59,776 nt of DNA from Burkholderiales bacterium. GTDB lineage: Bacteria; Pseudomonadota; Gammaproteobacteria; Burkholderiales; Casimicrobiaceae. Both the position numbers and the translations under genes were made by a program. Every line of letters begins with the position of its first letter. The stretch's first letter is position 1. Under the pieces are notes generated by a model. That model had not been told where the DNA came from, ran no database searches, and saw only the letters and a program-made list of their open reading frames with translations. The stretch spans positions 1 to 59,776 of the forward strand of contig JADZDD010000037.1 of NCBI GenBank assembly GCA_020851235.1, written 5' to 3'. Positions 51,216-58,567 of this stretch are shown in pieces.

Positions 51216-51302
51216 TGGTGCCGGGAGGGGGAATCGAACCCCCACGGTGTTGCCACCGGCGGATTTTGAGTCCGCTACGTCTACCAGTTCCGTCATCCCG
51301 GC
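51216..51302 (-). tRNA. tRNA-Leu (anticodon CAA)
   Basis: On the minus strand the acceptor GCCGGGA pairs with TCCCGGC, followed by A and an encoded CCA (51216-51218). The anticodon stem GCGGA/TCCGC encloses CTCAAAA, giving anticodon CAA for TTG codons. A long variable arm of the leucine class and the T-arm (GGGGGTTCGAATCCCCC) are present. It sits between folA and queA. Confidence 0.96.
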
Positions 51303-51348
51303 ACGGGTCCCACGCGCCACGCGTCGATCACCGGCGTGGCGAGTGCGC

Positions 51349-51357
51349 ATTATCGCA
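51349..51357 (-). promoter_or_regulatory. Candidate extended -10 promoter for tRNA-Leu
   Basis: On the minus strand TGC-GATAAT forms an extended -10 element, 46 bases before the mature tRNA 5' end. No good -35 is seen. A perfect 16-bp palindrome, CGGCGGCGCGCCGCCG (51365-51380), lies just upstream, beside the folA stop. Confidence 0.4.
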
Positions 51358-51387
51358 AACTGCACGGCGGCGCGCCGCCGCCGCACG

Positions 51388-51906
51388 TCACGGCGCTCGC
51401 GCATAGGTCACGAACGCGTACGGCAGGCCATCGTCGGTCAAGCGCGCGTCGCGTGCGATCTCGACGAAGGCGGTGCGCTCCCACGCGGGAAAGCGAACGT
51501 CACCCGGGAAATCGCGGTCGATCTCGGTCAGGTGGAGGACGTCGGCGTGCGGCAGCGCGGCCGCGTACAACTGCGCCCCGCCGATGCAAAAGTGCGGCAG
51601 CGGGTGCGTGGCGCGTTGCAATGCATCGTGCAGCGAGCCGGCGACGATCGCGCCGGGTGCGACGAAGTTCGGGTCGCGCGTGACGACGATGTTCTCGCGA
51701 TGCGGCAAGGGGCCGCGCAGCGACTGCCATGTCCGCCGTCCCATCACGACCGCGTGTCCGGTCGTGAGCGCACGGAAGTGCGCGAGATCGGCCGGCAGGC
51801 GCCACGGCAATGCGTTGCCGGCACCGATCACCCCATTGCGGGCGATGGCGGCGATGATCGCGAGCGCGGCGGGTCGCGCTGCGCCGCCGGGCGGGGGCGA
51901 TGCCAT
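51388..51906 (-). CDS. folA: Dihydrofolate reductase
   Basis: 172 residues. IIAAIARNGVIGAGNALPWR, ADLAHFRALTTGHAVVMGRR, ENIVVTRDP and CIGGAQLYAAALPHADVLHL are complete DHFR motifs, with the catalytic Asp in LPADLAHF. It makes tetrahydrofolate. Start choice: ATG at 51906, or ATG at 51918. The latter falls inside a TATAAT box, so if that box is the promoter only the shorter form can be translated. Divergent from glrK. Confidence 0.93.
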   Translation of the reverse strand: MASPPPGGAARPAALAIIAAIARNGVIGAGNALPWRLPADLAHFRALTTGHAVVMGRRTWQSLRGPLPHRENIVVTRDPNFVAPGAIVAGSLHDALQRATHPLPHFCIGGAQLYAAALPHADVLHLTEIDRDFPGDVRFPAWERTAFVEIARDARLTDDGLPYAFVTYARAP

Positions 51907-51916
51907 AATGCGCGCC

Positions 51917-51922
51917 ATTATA
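51917..51922 (-). promoter_or_regulatory. Perfect -10 hexamer overlapping the folA start region
   Basis: TATAAT on the minus strand, about 11 bases before the folA ATG at 51906, with no recognisable -35. The mRNA would begin only a few bases before that ATG, giving an almost leaderless message. Nearly palindromic, so it could also serve the divergent glrK. Confidence 0.4.
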
Positions 51923-51936
51923 AGAGGGCATCTCGC

Positions 51937-53430
51937 GTGTATTACCCGCGCTCCTTCCTCAAGTTCATCCTGTTGGGGTTCCTGCTCGTGAGCCTGCCGC
52001 TCGTGTACGCGCTCGCCGAGCTCCTGCTCTCGCTCGACCGGCTCGCCACGCAAAGCCGTGCCGAGGTGTTGCAGGCATCGCAGGCGGCGCGCTCGTCGCG
52101 CCTGCTGTTCGAGCAGGTCACGACGCTCGAGCGCATCGCGCGTCAGGAGATCATTCTCGAAGATCCTGCACTCATCGAGGATTACGGGCGCTTGCGCCAG
52201 GAGTTCGCGCGGACGACCGAGCAACTCGCGCTGCTGCCGCTCGAGCCGGCACAGCGGGAGAACCTCGACCGCATGCGCGAGCGCGAAGGCGCGCTTTTTG
52301 CGCTGCTGCGCGATGGACAGCGCACGCCCGACCTCGCACGCCGCCTGACCGGGGGTTACGCGACGCTGGTCGAGGAGACGCAGGGGATGCTGAGCGCGAC
52401 CACGCAGCTCACGCAGGGCGCGATCGAGCGCTTGCAGGAGACGGCGTCCGAAGGGCGCGAGAAGTGGCTGTGGCTCGCGCTCGCCTCGGTGGCGATCGCG
52501 CTCGTCCTCGCGCTGACGTTTGCGCTGCTGATCGCACGCCCGATCCGCCAGCTCGACCACGCAGTGCGACAACTGGGCACCGCCGACTTCAAGCACGCGA
52601 TCGAGGTGGGCGGGCCGCAGGACCTGCGCTACCTGGGACAGCGTCTCGAATGGCTGCGCGCGCGGCTGCACGAGCTCGAGCAGCAGCAGACGCGCTTCCT
52701 GCGCCACGTCTCGCACGAGCTCAAGACGCCGCTCACCGCGGTACGCGAAGGCGCCGAGCTCCTGCGCGACAACGTCGGTGGCCGCCTTACCGCCGAGCAG
52801 CAGGAGATCGTGCGTATCGTGCGCGAGAACACGCTGTCGCTGCAAAAGCTCATCGAGGATCTGCTCACGTATCACCAGTCGCGCGCTCTCGAATCGGCGA
52901 CCATCGCGCCGGTGGCGCTGGCCGAACTCGTGCGGCGCGTGCTGCGCGAGCAGAAGCTCGCTGCCTCGGCCCGCGCCATCGACGTCGAGACGACACTGGC
53001 ACCCATCGTCGTCGCGGGCGACCTGGAGCGCATCCGCACCATCGTCGACAACCTGCTGTCGAATGCGATCAAGTATTCGCCACGCTCGGGCGTGATCGAG
53101 ATCGTGCTGACGGCGCAGGAGGGATTTGCGGTACTCGACGTTTCCGATCATGGGCCGGGCATCACGGCCGCCGAGCGCACGCGCGTGTTCGATTCCTTCT
53201 ATGCGGGCAAGCCGCCGCCTGACGGCAAGGTCAAGGGGTCGGGGCTCGGCCTTGCCATCGCCCGCGAGTACGCGCTCGCGCAGTCCGGGCGGCTCGAGGT
53301 GCTCGATCGCGTCGACGGCGCGCAGGGCGTGCGCTTTCGCCTCTTGCTGCCGCTTTCGCTCGGTGCCGCCCGCGCCGCCGACGGCCACGCGGTCGCGCGC
53401 GATCCGGTCACGGTCGGAGATCGCTCGTGA
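51937..53430 (+). CDS. glrK: Sensor histidine kinase GlrK (QseE)
   Basis: 497 residues from a GTG with GAGGG about eight bases ahead; the long frame open upstream is not coding. Two membrane segments (10-30 and 178-200) enclose a helical periplasmic sensor, followed by HAMP (ARPIRQLDHAVRQLGTADF). The phosphoacceptor is His260 in HVSHELKTPLTAV. The ATPase boxes are DNLLSNAIKYSP, DHGPGI and GSGLGLAIA. With the lipoprotein and glrR it forms the glrK-qseG-glrR operon known for envelope stress and GlmY control in enterobacteria. Its stop overlaps the lipoprotein start (GTGA). Confidence 0.94.
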   Translation: MYYPRSFLKFILLGFLLVSLPLVYALAELLLSLDRLATQSRAEVLQASQAARSSRLLFEQVTTLERIARQEIILEDPALIEDYGRLRQEFARTTEQLALLPLEPAQRENLDRMREREGALFALLRDGQRTPDLARRLTGGYATLVEETQGMLSATTQLTQGAIERLQETASEGREKWLWLALASVAIALVLALTFALLIARPIRQLDHAVRQLGTADFKHAIEVGGPQDLRYLGQRLEWLRARLHELEQQQTRFLRHVSHELKTPLTAVREGAELLRDNVGGRLTAEQQEIVRIVRENTLSLQKLIEDLLTYHQSRALESATIAPVALAELVRRVLREQKLAASARAIDVETTLAPIVVAGDLERIRTIVDNLLSNAIKYSPRSGVIEIVLTAQEGFAVLDVSDHGPGITAAERTRVFDSFYAGKPPPDGKVKGSGLGLAIAREYALAQSGRLEVLDRVDGAQGVRFRLLLPLSLGAARAADGHAVARDPVTVGDRS

Positions 53431-54320
53431 GCCAACGTGCGGCGCGCGCGCTCGTCGCGATGGCGGCGTGCCTGTGGCTCGCGGGTTGTGCGGCACCGGG
53501 AAGCGTCGTCGTCATGACGCCGATCGAGGAGCAAGCCCCCGAAGAGGTGCAGGTGCCGTCCCCGCTCGTCGACTATCCGCCGGTCGAACCCGTCGAGCCG
53601 CCGCTCGACATGGCGGAAGTCGAGCCGCCACCCGCGCCGCCGCCAACGGTCAGCGCCGCTTCGCCGGCAGGCGGTGCCGCTTCGCCGGCAGGCGGTGCCG
53701 CGCCGGAGCCGCTACCCGACCCGGCGGCCGCCTCCAGCGTGACGCCGGTGCCGGCCGAGGCGCCGCCGGCGACATTTTCGGCCGCGCCCGCGCCGATCGC
53801 CGCGGCCATCCCGACTCCGGCGCGCGCCGCACCGCCAAGTCCAGCGCCGCCGCCACCGCCACCGCAGGATCAGGAGCTCCTCGCGCTGCTGTCGGACTTG
53901 CAACGCTACGGCAGTCTCGGCAGCGACGACGTGCGGCGCGAGTTGACGAACGCAACGAACGCGCTCGCCCGTCACCGCAGCGATTCCAACCGGATCCGCC
54001 TCGCCGTGCTGTATTCGCTGTCGCGCGGCAACCCGCAGGACGACCAGCGGGCGATCCTGCTCCTCGACAACGTGGTCAAGGGCAACGGCGCCAACGCGGG
54101 CATCAAGGAGCTCGCCATGGTGCTGCACGTGCAGATCACGAGCCGGCAGCGCGCGGTGCGCGACGAGCAACAAAAGGCGGACGCCGCGCTCCAGAAGCTC
54201 GAGGCGCTGCGCGAGATGGAACGCAGCCTCATCCGCGACCGCGTCCGCAGCGGCGGTGGCGGCAGCGGCGGCGGCAGCGGGGGTGGCAGCGGCGGTGGCG
54301 GTGGGGGTGGAGGTGGGTAA
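53427..54320 (+). CDS. qseG: QseG-like outer-membrane lipoprotein between glrK and glrR
   Basis: 297 residues. The lipobox LAGC puts the lipidated Cys at 21. Residues 40-145 are Pro/Ala-rich, containing a duplicated AASPAGG. A helical domain follows (ELLALLSDLQRYGSLGSDDV, RRELTNATNALARHRSDSNR). The C-terminus is a pure Gly/Ser tail. Similarity to E. coli QseG is judged mainly by position, lipobox and the helical domain that QseG uses to control QseE, so the symbol is tentative. Start is GTG, coupled to glrK. Confidence 0.8.
   Translation: MSQRAARALVAMAACLWLAGCAAPGSVVVMTPIEEQAPEEVQVPSPLVDYPPVEPVEPPLDMAEVEPPPAPPPTVSAASPAGGAASPAGGAAPEPLPDPAAASSVTPVPAEAPPATFSAAPAPIAAAIPTPARAAPPSPAPPPPPPQDQELLALLSDLQRYGSLGSDDVRRELTNATNALARHRSDSNRIRLAVLYSLSRGNPQDDQRAILLLDNVVKGNGANAGIKELAMVLHVQITSRQRAVRDEQQKADAALQKLEALREMERSLIRDRVRSGGGGSGGGSGGGSGGGGGGGGG
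53655..53696 (+). repeat. Tandem duplication of a 21-bp unit in the lipoprotein gene
   Basis: Two identical units beginning GCCGCTTCGCCGGCAGGCGG encode AASPAGG twice. In-frame, so repeat number could vary without breaking the protein. Confidence 0.85.
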
Positions 54321-54403
54321 GGCATCGCATCGGCTTTTTCCACGCCCGCGGCTGCGTTCCGGTCGCCCAAGGTTGACGACAGCTCCATAGAGGAACGACA
54401 CGC

Positions 54404-55756
54404 ATGTCCAGCGACATCCTTCTCGTCGACGACGATCCCGATCTGCTACGGCTCATCAGCCTGCGCCTGACGTCCGCCGGTTACCGCGTGCGCACCGCGG
54501 AGAGCGCCGAGACGGCGCTTGCGGCCATCGCCGTGCGTCGCCCGGCGGTCGTCGTCACCGACTTGCGCATGCCGGGGATCGACGGCCTGCAGCTCTTCGA
54601 CGCCATCAACCGCCAGCACGCCGGTCTGCCGGTGCTCATCCTGACCGCGCACGGCACGATCCCCGATGCCGTGGCAGCGACGCAGCGCGGCGTGTTCGGC
54701 TTTCTCACAAAGCCGTTCGACAGTCAGGAGTTGCTGCAAAAGGTCGCCTCGGCGCTCAAGCTCGCCGGTGACGACGCCGGCCGCGGCGACGGCGCGCCGG
54801 GCGAATGGCGCGAAGGGATCATCACGCGCAGCGCGGTGATGGAGGACCTCCTGCGCCAGGCGAAGCTCGTCGCCGAATCCGACGCGAGCATCCTCATCTA
54901 CGGCGAATCGGGAACCGGCAAGGAGCTCCTCGCACGCGCGGTGCACCGGGCGAGTCCGCGTCGCGACAAGCCCTTCGTCGCGGTGAACTGCGGCGCGATT
55001 CCGGCCGAGCTCCTGGAGTCCGAGCTCTTCGGCCACGCGCGCGGCGCGTTCACCGGTGCGGTGCAGGCGCACAAGGGACTGTTTCAGGCAGCCGACGGCG
55101 GCACGCTCCTCCTCGACGAGATCGGCGATATGCCGCTTCCCTTGCAGGTGAAGCTCCTGCGCGTGCTGCAGGAGGGCGAGGTGCGCCCGGTCGGCGCGAC
55201 GCAGGCGATCCCCGTCGACGTGCGCGTGATCTCGGCGACGCATCGTGACCTCGATGCGCACAAGGCGTCCGGGCAGTTTCGCGAAGACCTCTACTACCGG
55301 CTCAACGTCGTGTCGCTCAAGCTCCCGTCGCTTGCCGAGCGCCGCGAGGACATTCCGGTGCTTGCCGCGCACTTCCTGCGCAAGCTCGGCGAGCGCTACC
55401 GCAAGCCGACCACCACGCTCGCGCCGGATGCGATGGCGCTGCTCGTCGCCGCGCCCTGGCCCGGGAACGTGCGCCAGCTCTTGAACCTGCTCGAGCAGGC
55501 GCTCGCGCTGACGACGACGTCGGTGATCTCGGCCGCGCTCGTCCAAAGCGCGCTCAAGGAGGACGCGGCCGCGCTCGTCCCCTTCGAGGAGGCGCGCAAG
55601 TCGTTCGAGCGCGACTATCTCGTGCGGCTCCTCAAGATCACCGGCGGCAACGTCACCCAGGCGGCGCAGCTCGCCAAGCGCAATCGCACCGAGTTCTACA
55701 AGCTCTTGCAGCGGCACCGGCTGGAGCCCGCGATGTTCAAGGAACCGAAGACGTAG
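54404..55756 (+). CDS. glrR: Sigma-54-dependent response regulator GlrR
   Basis: 450 residues. The receiver domain has the phosphorylated Asp53 ([10 protein letters not shown]). The AAA+ domain has Walker A GESGTGKE (167-174), the sigma-54 contact loop GAFTGA (214-219) and Walker [12 protein letters not shown] Fis-type helix-turn-helix lies near the C-terminus ([20 protein letters not shown]). GlrR activates sigma-54 promoters from TGTC-N10-GACA sites. Such sites and a sigma-54 promoter stand directly downstream of the gene. Confidence 0.94.
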   Translation: MSSDILLVDDDPDLLRLISLRLTSAGYRVRTAESAETALAAIAVRRPAVVVTDLRMPGIDGLQLFDAINRQHAGLPVLILTAHGTIPDAVAATQRGVFGFLTKPFDSQELLQKVASALKLAGDDAGRGDGAPGEWREGIITRSAVMEDLLRQAKLVAESDASILIYGESGTGKELLARAVHRASPRRDKPFVAVNCGAIPAELLESELFGHARGAFTGAVQAHKGLFQAADGGTLLLDEIGDMPLPLQVKLLRVLQEGEVRPVGATQAIPVDVRVISATHRDLDAHKASGQFREDLYYRLNVVSLKLPSLAERREDIPVLAAHFLRKLGERYRKPTTTLAPDAMALLVAAPWPGNVRQLLNLLEQALALTTTSVISAALVQSALKEDAAALVPFEEARKSFERDYLVRLLKITGGNVTQAAQLAKRNRTEFYKLLQRHRLEPAMFKEPKT

Positions 55757-55827
55757 GGCGCGCGCCGCATCCGCGCGCGAGGCGGGCGCCCGGCGTCTGC
55801 CGGCCCGCGCAACCTGCCGAAGATGGT

Positions 55828-55845
55828 TGTCGTCCCGCGACGACA
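55828..55845 (+). promoter_or_regulatory. GlrR-type activator site 1
   Basis: TGTC-GTCCCGCGAC-GACA is an exact TGTC-N10-GACA match, and the inner bases are also symmetric. It is the activator motif described for GlrR upstream of glmY. It lies about 170 bp before the -24 element of the sigma-54 promoter, a normal enhancer distance. Confidence 0.75.
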
Positions 55846-55860
55846 GCCATTTCGTCGCGT

Positions 55861-55873
55861 AATCATCAGCTTA
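55861..55873 (+). promoter_or_regulatory. IHF-like site
   Basis: AATCATCAGCTTA matches the IHF consensus WATCAR-N4-TTR at all but one position. It lies in an AT-rich patch between the two activator sites and the sigma-54 promoter, where bending is needed. Confidence 0.5.
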
Positions 55874-55892
55874 ATGCTTTTGTCATGATTGG

Positions 55893-55910
55893 CGTCGGCG
55901 TTCTGCGACA
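55893..55910 (+). promoter_or_regulatory. GlrR-type activator site 2
   Basis: CGTC-GGCGTTCTGC-GACA, seven of eight conserved positions of TGTC-N10-GACA, 65 bp from site 1, so on a similar face of the helix. Confidence 0.6.
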
Positions 55911-56011
55911 GCCGGCCCGCGACGTGCGTGCCACGGGCGGCGCAGCTTTGCGCAGCGAACGCGGGCGGCTCCCTATGTAGACGGACTCGTTCGCTCTCGT
56001 TGGTCGTCGGA

Positions 56012-56027
56012 TGGCATGGCACTTGCT
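56012..56027 (+). promoter_or_regulatory. Sigma-54 promoter
   Basis: TGGCATG-GCAC-TTGCT fits TGGCACG-N4-TTGCW with a single C-to-T change and exact -24/-12 spacing. Transcription should begin near 56038. Confidence 0.8.
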
Positions 56028-56079
56028 ATGCCTTGGATGTCTCCCTGCGCTGACGCGCTGCCAAACTCAGGACGCCCCG

Positions 56080-56241
56080 ATGGACATGCTCGCTCCGGAA
56101 TTCGCCAGGCACTGGCTCGCCGATCACGCGGAGGACGCGGCGGCGCCGGTCGAGTCGAAGGCGGCGGTCGACGAGGCAAGCGAGGAGGCGGCCCTCGAAG
56201 ATCTCGCCGAGCGCGTGCAGGCGGCGCGTCTCGTGCGCTAG
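56080..56241 (+). CDS. 53-residue acidic small protein, unrecognised
   Basis: ATG with AGGA eight bases upstream, inside the predicted sigma-54 transcript. The protein begins MDMLAPEFARHWLADHAEDA and is rich in Ala and Glu, predicted helical, with no membrane segment or cysteine. I recognise no family. It could be a true microprotein or an incidental frame within a regulatory RNA. The same frame extends upstream, but its earlier ATG (56011) overlaps the promoter and could not be transcribed from it. Confidence 0.45.
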   Translation: MDMLAPEFARHWLADHAEDAAAPVESKAAVDEASEEAALEDLAERVQAARLVR

Positions 56242-56338
56242 TCGCAAGCGTTCGCTGAATTTCGCAAGACGCCACCGGACGGCGCAAGGTCCGGGTCCCG
56301 CGGAGTGGGCCAATGCTCCGGTCATCGGAATCCCCCTT

Positions 56339-56372
56339 GCCCGCTACATTTCCTCCCGGCGGGCTTTTTTTT
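56339..56372 (+). terminator. Intrinsic terminator with eight-T run
   Basis: GCCCGC and GCGGGC form a stem across a 14-base loop, followed by TTTTTTTT. It would end the sigma-54 transcript at about 335 nt, roughly 130 nt after the small ORF. Confidence 0.8.
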
Positions 56373-56497
56373 GGCTCTTCGCGACGCTGCGCGACGGCCG
56401 TGGCCCGAACGCGACGATGACCTCGCGGCTCGCATTCGCGGGCGCGCTCGTGGTGCGTCGTAGAATGGGCCTTCGCGGGGTACGTTGGAGTCGTGTC

Positions 56498-57166
56498 ATG
56501 GGCAAGTCCATCGCTTTGCAATCCGCGGGTGCCGTTCGGATCGGTGCGTACCGGGCCGATCCCGCCGGCAAGCCGCGTGGCGGTCTCGTCGTGGTGCAGG
56601 AGATCTTCGGCGTCAATTCGCACATCCGCGCCGTGTGCGATGGCTACGCCGCCGAGGGCTACCTCGCGGTCGCGCCGGCGCTCTTCGACCGCATCGAATC
56701 CGGCATCGAACTCGGGTACACCGCATCAGACATCGCGAAGGCCCGCGGCTTGCGCAGTCGCAGTGACGTCGATGCGGCGTTGGCTGACCTCGCGGCGGCG
56801 CGTGACGTGGCGGCGGAAGCAGGCAAGGTCGGCATCGTCGGCTACTGCTGGGGCGGCTATCTCGCCTGGCTCGCGGCGGCGCGCCTTCCCGGCTTCACGT
56901 GCGCGATCGCCTACTACGGCGGCGGCATGCACGAGGCGGTCGCCGAAACGCCGAAGGTGCCGGTCTTGGGACACTTCGGGCGCAAGGACGCGATGATCCC
57001 GGTGGCCGGGATCGAAGCACTCGCCAAAGCGCACCCCGCGCTGACGGTGCACTTCTACGACGCCGACCACGGTTTCAACTGCGACCAGCGCGCCTCGTAT
57101 CACGCCGCGTCGGCGACGCTCGCGCGCGAGCGCACGCTCGCCTTCTTGCACCAGCACGTGGGCTGA
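56498..57166 (+). CDS. Dienelactone hydrolase family protein
   Basis: 222 residues of the alpha/beta-hydrolase family PF01738. The nucleophile is Cys117 in GIVGYCWGGYLAWLAA, with Asp in FGRKDAMIP and His in DADHGFNCD, the Cys-Asp-His triad of dienelactone hydrolases. VVVQEIFGVNSHIRAVCDGY is the family's substrate-loop region. Probably a cytosolic esterase or lactonase; no chlorocatechol genes are nearby, so the substrate is open. A TAGAAT -10-like box is at 56461. It is the last ordinary chromosomal gene before the cassette region. Confidence 0.9.
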   Translation: MGKSIALQSAGAVRIGAYRADPAGKPRGGLVVVQEIFGVNSHIRAVCDGYAAEGYLAVAPALFDRIESGIELGYTASDIAKARGLRSRSDVDAALADLAAARDVAAEAGKVGIVGYCWGGYLAWLAAARLPGFTCAIAYYGGGMHEAVAETPKVPVLGHFGRKDAMIPVAGIEALAKAHPALTVHFYDADHGFNCDQRASYHAASATLARERTLAFLHQHVG

Positions 57167-57328
57167 CTAGCTCTGAAGTGTCAAGCGGTTGTTTCTGGAC
57201 TGAGGGAGGCGGCTGATAGGTCAGAAGCCCGTAGAGACGACAAACCAGGCGCTGAACAACGCCCGAGAAACTGAATGCCGTTGGAAAAAGCATGGGCCAG
57301 ATAAAGCGGTTTCTGCGAAGGACCTGAC
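57167..57328. other. Boundary between chromosome and cassette array
   Basis: No gene recognised. Base composition falls here compared with the sequence to the left. Short frames on the minus strand show no family likeness. Confidence 0.4.
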
Positions 57329-57378
57329 CCCGAGTTCAGCCGACCCCGTAGGCGGACGGCCGCGACGAACAGTTAGAC
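57329..57378 (-). repeat. Truncated attC site of the SnoaL cassette
   Basis: On the minus strand GTCTAAC (57372-57378) is a perfect first core box and contains the TAA stop of the gene. About 40 bases later CGGCTGAAC resembles the inner box, but no GTTRRRY follows, so the distal end is lost. This looks like the old left end of the array. Confidence 0.6.
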
Positions 57379-57789
57379 TGCACTGTGGCCAAGCTGCTTG
57401 AGCCCAGCAAGGTTGTCCCACTCGGCCCATGCCTCAACGATGCGCCCGTTCTCGAGACGGTAGATCGCGAGATAGGTGGCTTCAAGCACCTTTTCCGACG
57501 GCGGGAACTGACCCATGGGACCAAGCTGTGTGCCACGAAACAGATGGCGTGCGGCAACCTTGTCTCCCTCCGCCACGAGGTCGAGCAGAGTTTCGTGGGC
57601 GTCGGGAAACGTTGCGTACTCCGCCACCAGGAAAGCAACAAGATCCTCAGCCGAACGAACACCCGGTTCGCCGGCGGCGACGCTGTGACGCCTGAACTCG
57701 GGAGCAAGAACAGCGTGGAGGCGAGCCCAGTCTTTCGCATTGATCGCCTCAACGAAGGCGCGGACGACGGACTTGCTGTCTACCTGCAT
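57373..57789 (-). CDS. SnoaL-like / ester-cyclase family protein (cassette gene)
   Basis: 138 residues. VVRAFVEAINAKDWARLHAV, LAPEFRRHS, TFPDAHETLLDLVAEGDKVA, FRGTQLG and RIVEAWAEWDNLAGLKQLG are the SnoaL-like polyketide cyclase (PF07366) pattern, an NTF2-type cone fold with a His/Asp acid-base pair. These small cytosolic proteins often have unknown substrates. The TAA stop lies in its attC core box. Codon use is less GC-rich than in the neighbouring chromosome. Confidence 0.85.
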   Translation of the reverse strand: MQVDSKSVVRAFVEAINAKDWARLHAVLAPEFRRHSVAAGEPGVRSAEDLVAFLVAEYATFPDAHETLLDLVAEGDKVAARHLFRGTQLGPMGQFPPSEKVLEATYLAIYRLENGRIVEAWAEWDNLAGLKQLGHSAV

Positions 57790-57813
57790 GGATGCGCTGA
57801 CGTGGATTGTGCC

Positions 57814-57903
57814 GCGTAACGTTCAGCGTGAGCGGCGCGCCACCACCGAAGTGACGAGCAAGAAGCCGCGCGTCGGCGCGTCCGCTCGAACCCGAGGTCA
57901 GGC
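57814..57903 (-). repeat. attC site of the DUF4160/DUF2442 cassette
   Basis: 90 bp. On the minus strand it opens GCCTGAC, then GTTCGAGCGGACGC, and closes with CCGCTCACGCTGAAC followed by GTTACGC. The inner boxes pair with each other, as needed for the folded recombination substrate. The TGA of the DUF2442 gene is within the first box. Confidence 0.75.
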
Positions 57904-58143
57904 GGCAACTTGAAGAGCCGAGCGTAGAAACCCAGGGGCGAAGTCGGCGCCATTCGGCCACACCAACGTACGCAACTCCGGATGAAGTACGAATTGCCGA
58001 AATGCCTCAACGCTTCGCAACGGTTCAAGTATGGGGCCATGCAATTCGTCGGAAAGGTCCAGCTCACCCTCGGCTCCATCAGTGAAACGCAGCCAGATAG
58101 TGTGGCCGGAGACATGCCGAGCTTCAATGACATGCGGCAACAT
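57898..58143 (-). CDS. DUF2442 domain protein (cassette gene)
   Basis: 81 residues from an ATG with GGAG eight bases ahead; a GTG three codons earlier overlaps the stop of the DUF4160 pseudogene. VIEARHVSGHTIWLRFTDGA, EGELDLSDEL and GADFAPGF-type (WPNGADFAP) match the DUF2442 family. DUF2442 is usually encoded with DUF4160, and the pair is often listed with toxin-antitoxin-like modules, without firm proof. Here its partner is broken. Confidence 0.85.
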   Translation of the reverse strand: MLPHVIEARHVSGHTIWLRFTDGAEGELDLSDELHGPILEPLRSVEAFRQFVLHPELRTLVWPNGADFAPGFLRSALQVAA

Positions 58144-58148
58144 GGAGG

Positions 58149-58405
58149 TCACTCCAGTGGTTCAATGCGCGGCAACGGCCGGCTGGCACGTGCCAATGGC
58201 CAAGCTTGAAGAAGTTCGATCCGATGCAAATCCTTCCACTCGAGCACGTGAGACAACGCGCGTTGCGGAAAGTCGCCATTCACTCGACCGACTCGATCTC
58301 CACTGTGATCTCGAAGTCGCCGTAAATCGCGTGGAAATGCGCAGGTCTGTGATCGCGGTAACACATGGCAATGACAATACCGAGGAAGCGGCTCAGTTCA
58401 GGCAT
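58149..58405 (-). pseudogene. DUF4160 gene broken by a one-base deletion
   Basis: The frame begins MPELSRFLGIVIAMCYRDHR, the family's N-terminus, and runs through RPAHFHAIYGDFEITVEIES before stopping at 58280-58282. The family's second half (NGDFPQRALSHVLEWKDLHR through PRIEPLE) continues in the next frame to a TGA beside the DUF2442 start. One added base at about 58282 restores an unbroken protein of normal length. A sequencing error or programmed frameshift are the alternatives. Confidence 0.75.
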
Positions 58406-58441
58406 GCATCATTGTAGTGCCGAAGGCTTGGTCTCGTTGAC

Positions 58442-58567
58442 GTCTAACGTACGAGGTGGCCAGCGCGCGAGGGCGGACGGTCATGCCCGCGCGGAACATC
58501 ATGGACCTATGCGCCGTCCCGGCATGGCTGGCTGCCGTAGTGCGTCCGGTTGAACGACATGTTAGGC
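58442..58567 (-). repeat. attC site of the GNAT cassette
   Basis: 126 bp. On the minus strand it opens GCCTAAC, then GTTCAACCGGACGC, and closes with GTTAGAC. Both outer boxes fit RYYYAAC/GTTRRRY exactly. The TAA of the GNAT gene is in the first box. Confidence 0.85.

Noticed and set aside
50215-51936. N-terminal extension of glrK by about 570 codons across queA, the tRNA and folA
   Set aside because: The extension lies opposite real genes and a tRNA. The histidine kinase begins naturally at the GTG at 51937 with its own ribosome site.
51919-53496. Long extension of folA into the region opposite glrK
   Set aside because: DHFR begins at 51906 or 51918; the rest is the reverse of glrK.
56011-56079. 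Longer form of the small ORF starting at ATG 56011
   Set aside because: That ATG overlaps the sigma-54 promoter and would not be in its transcript.
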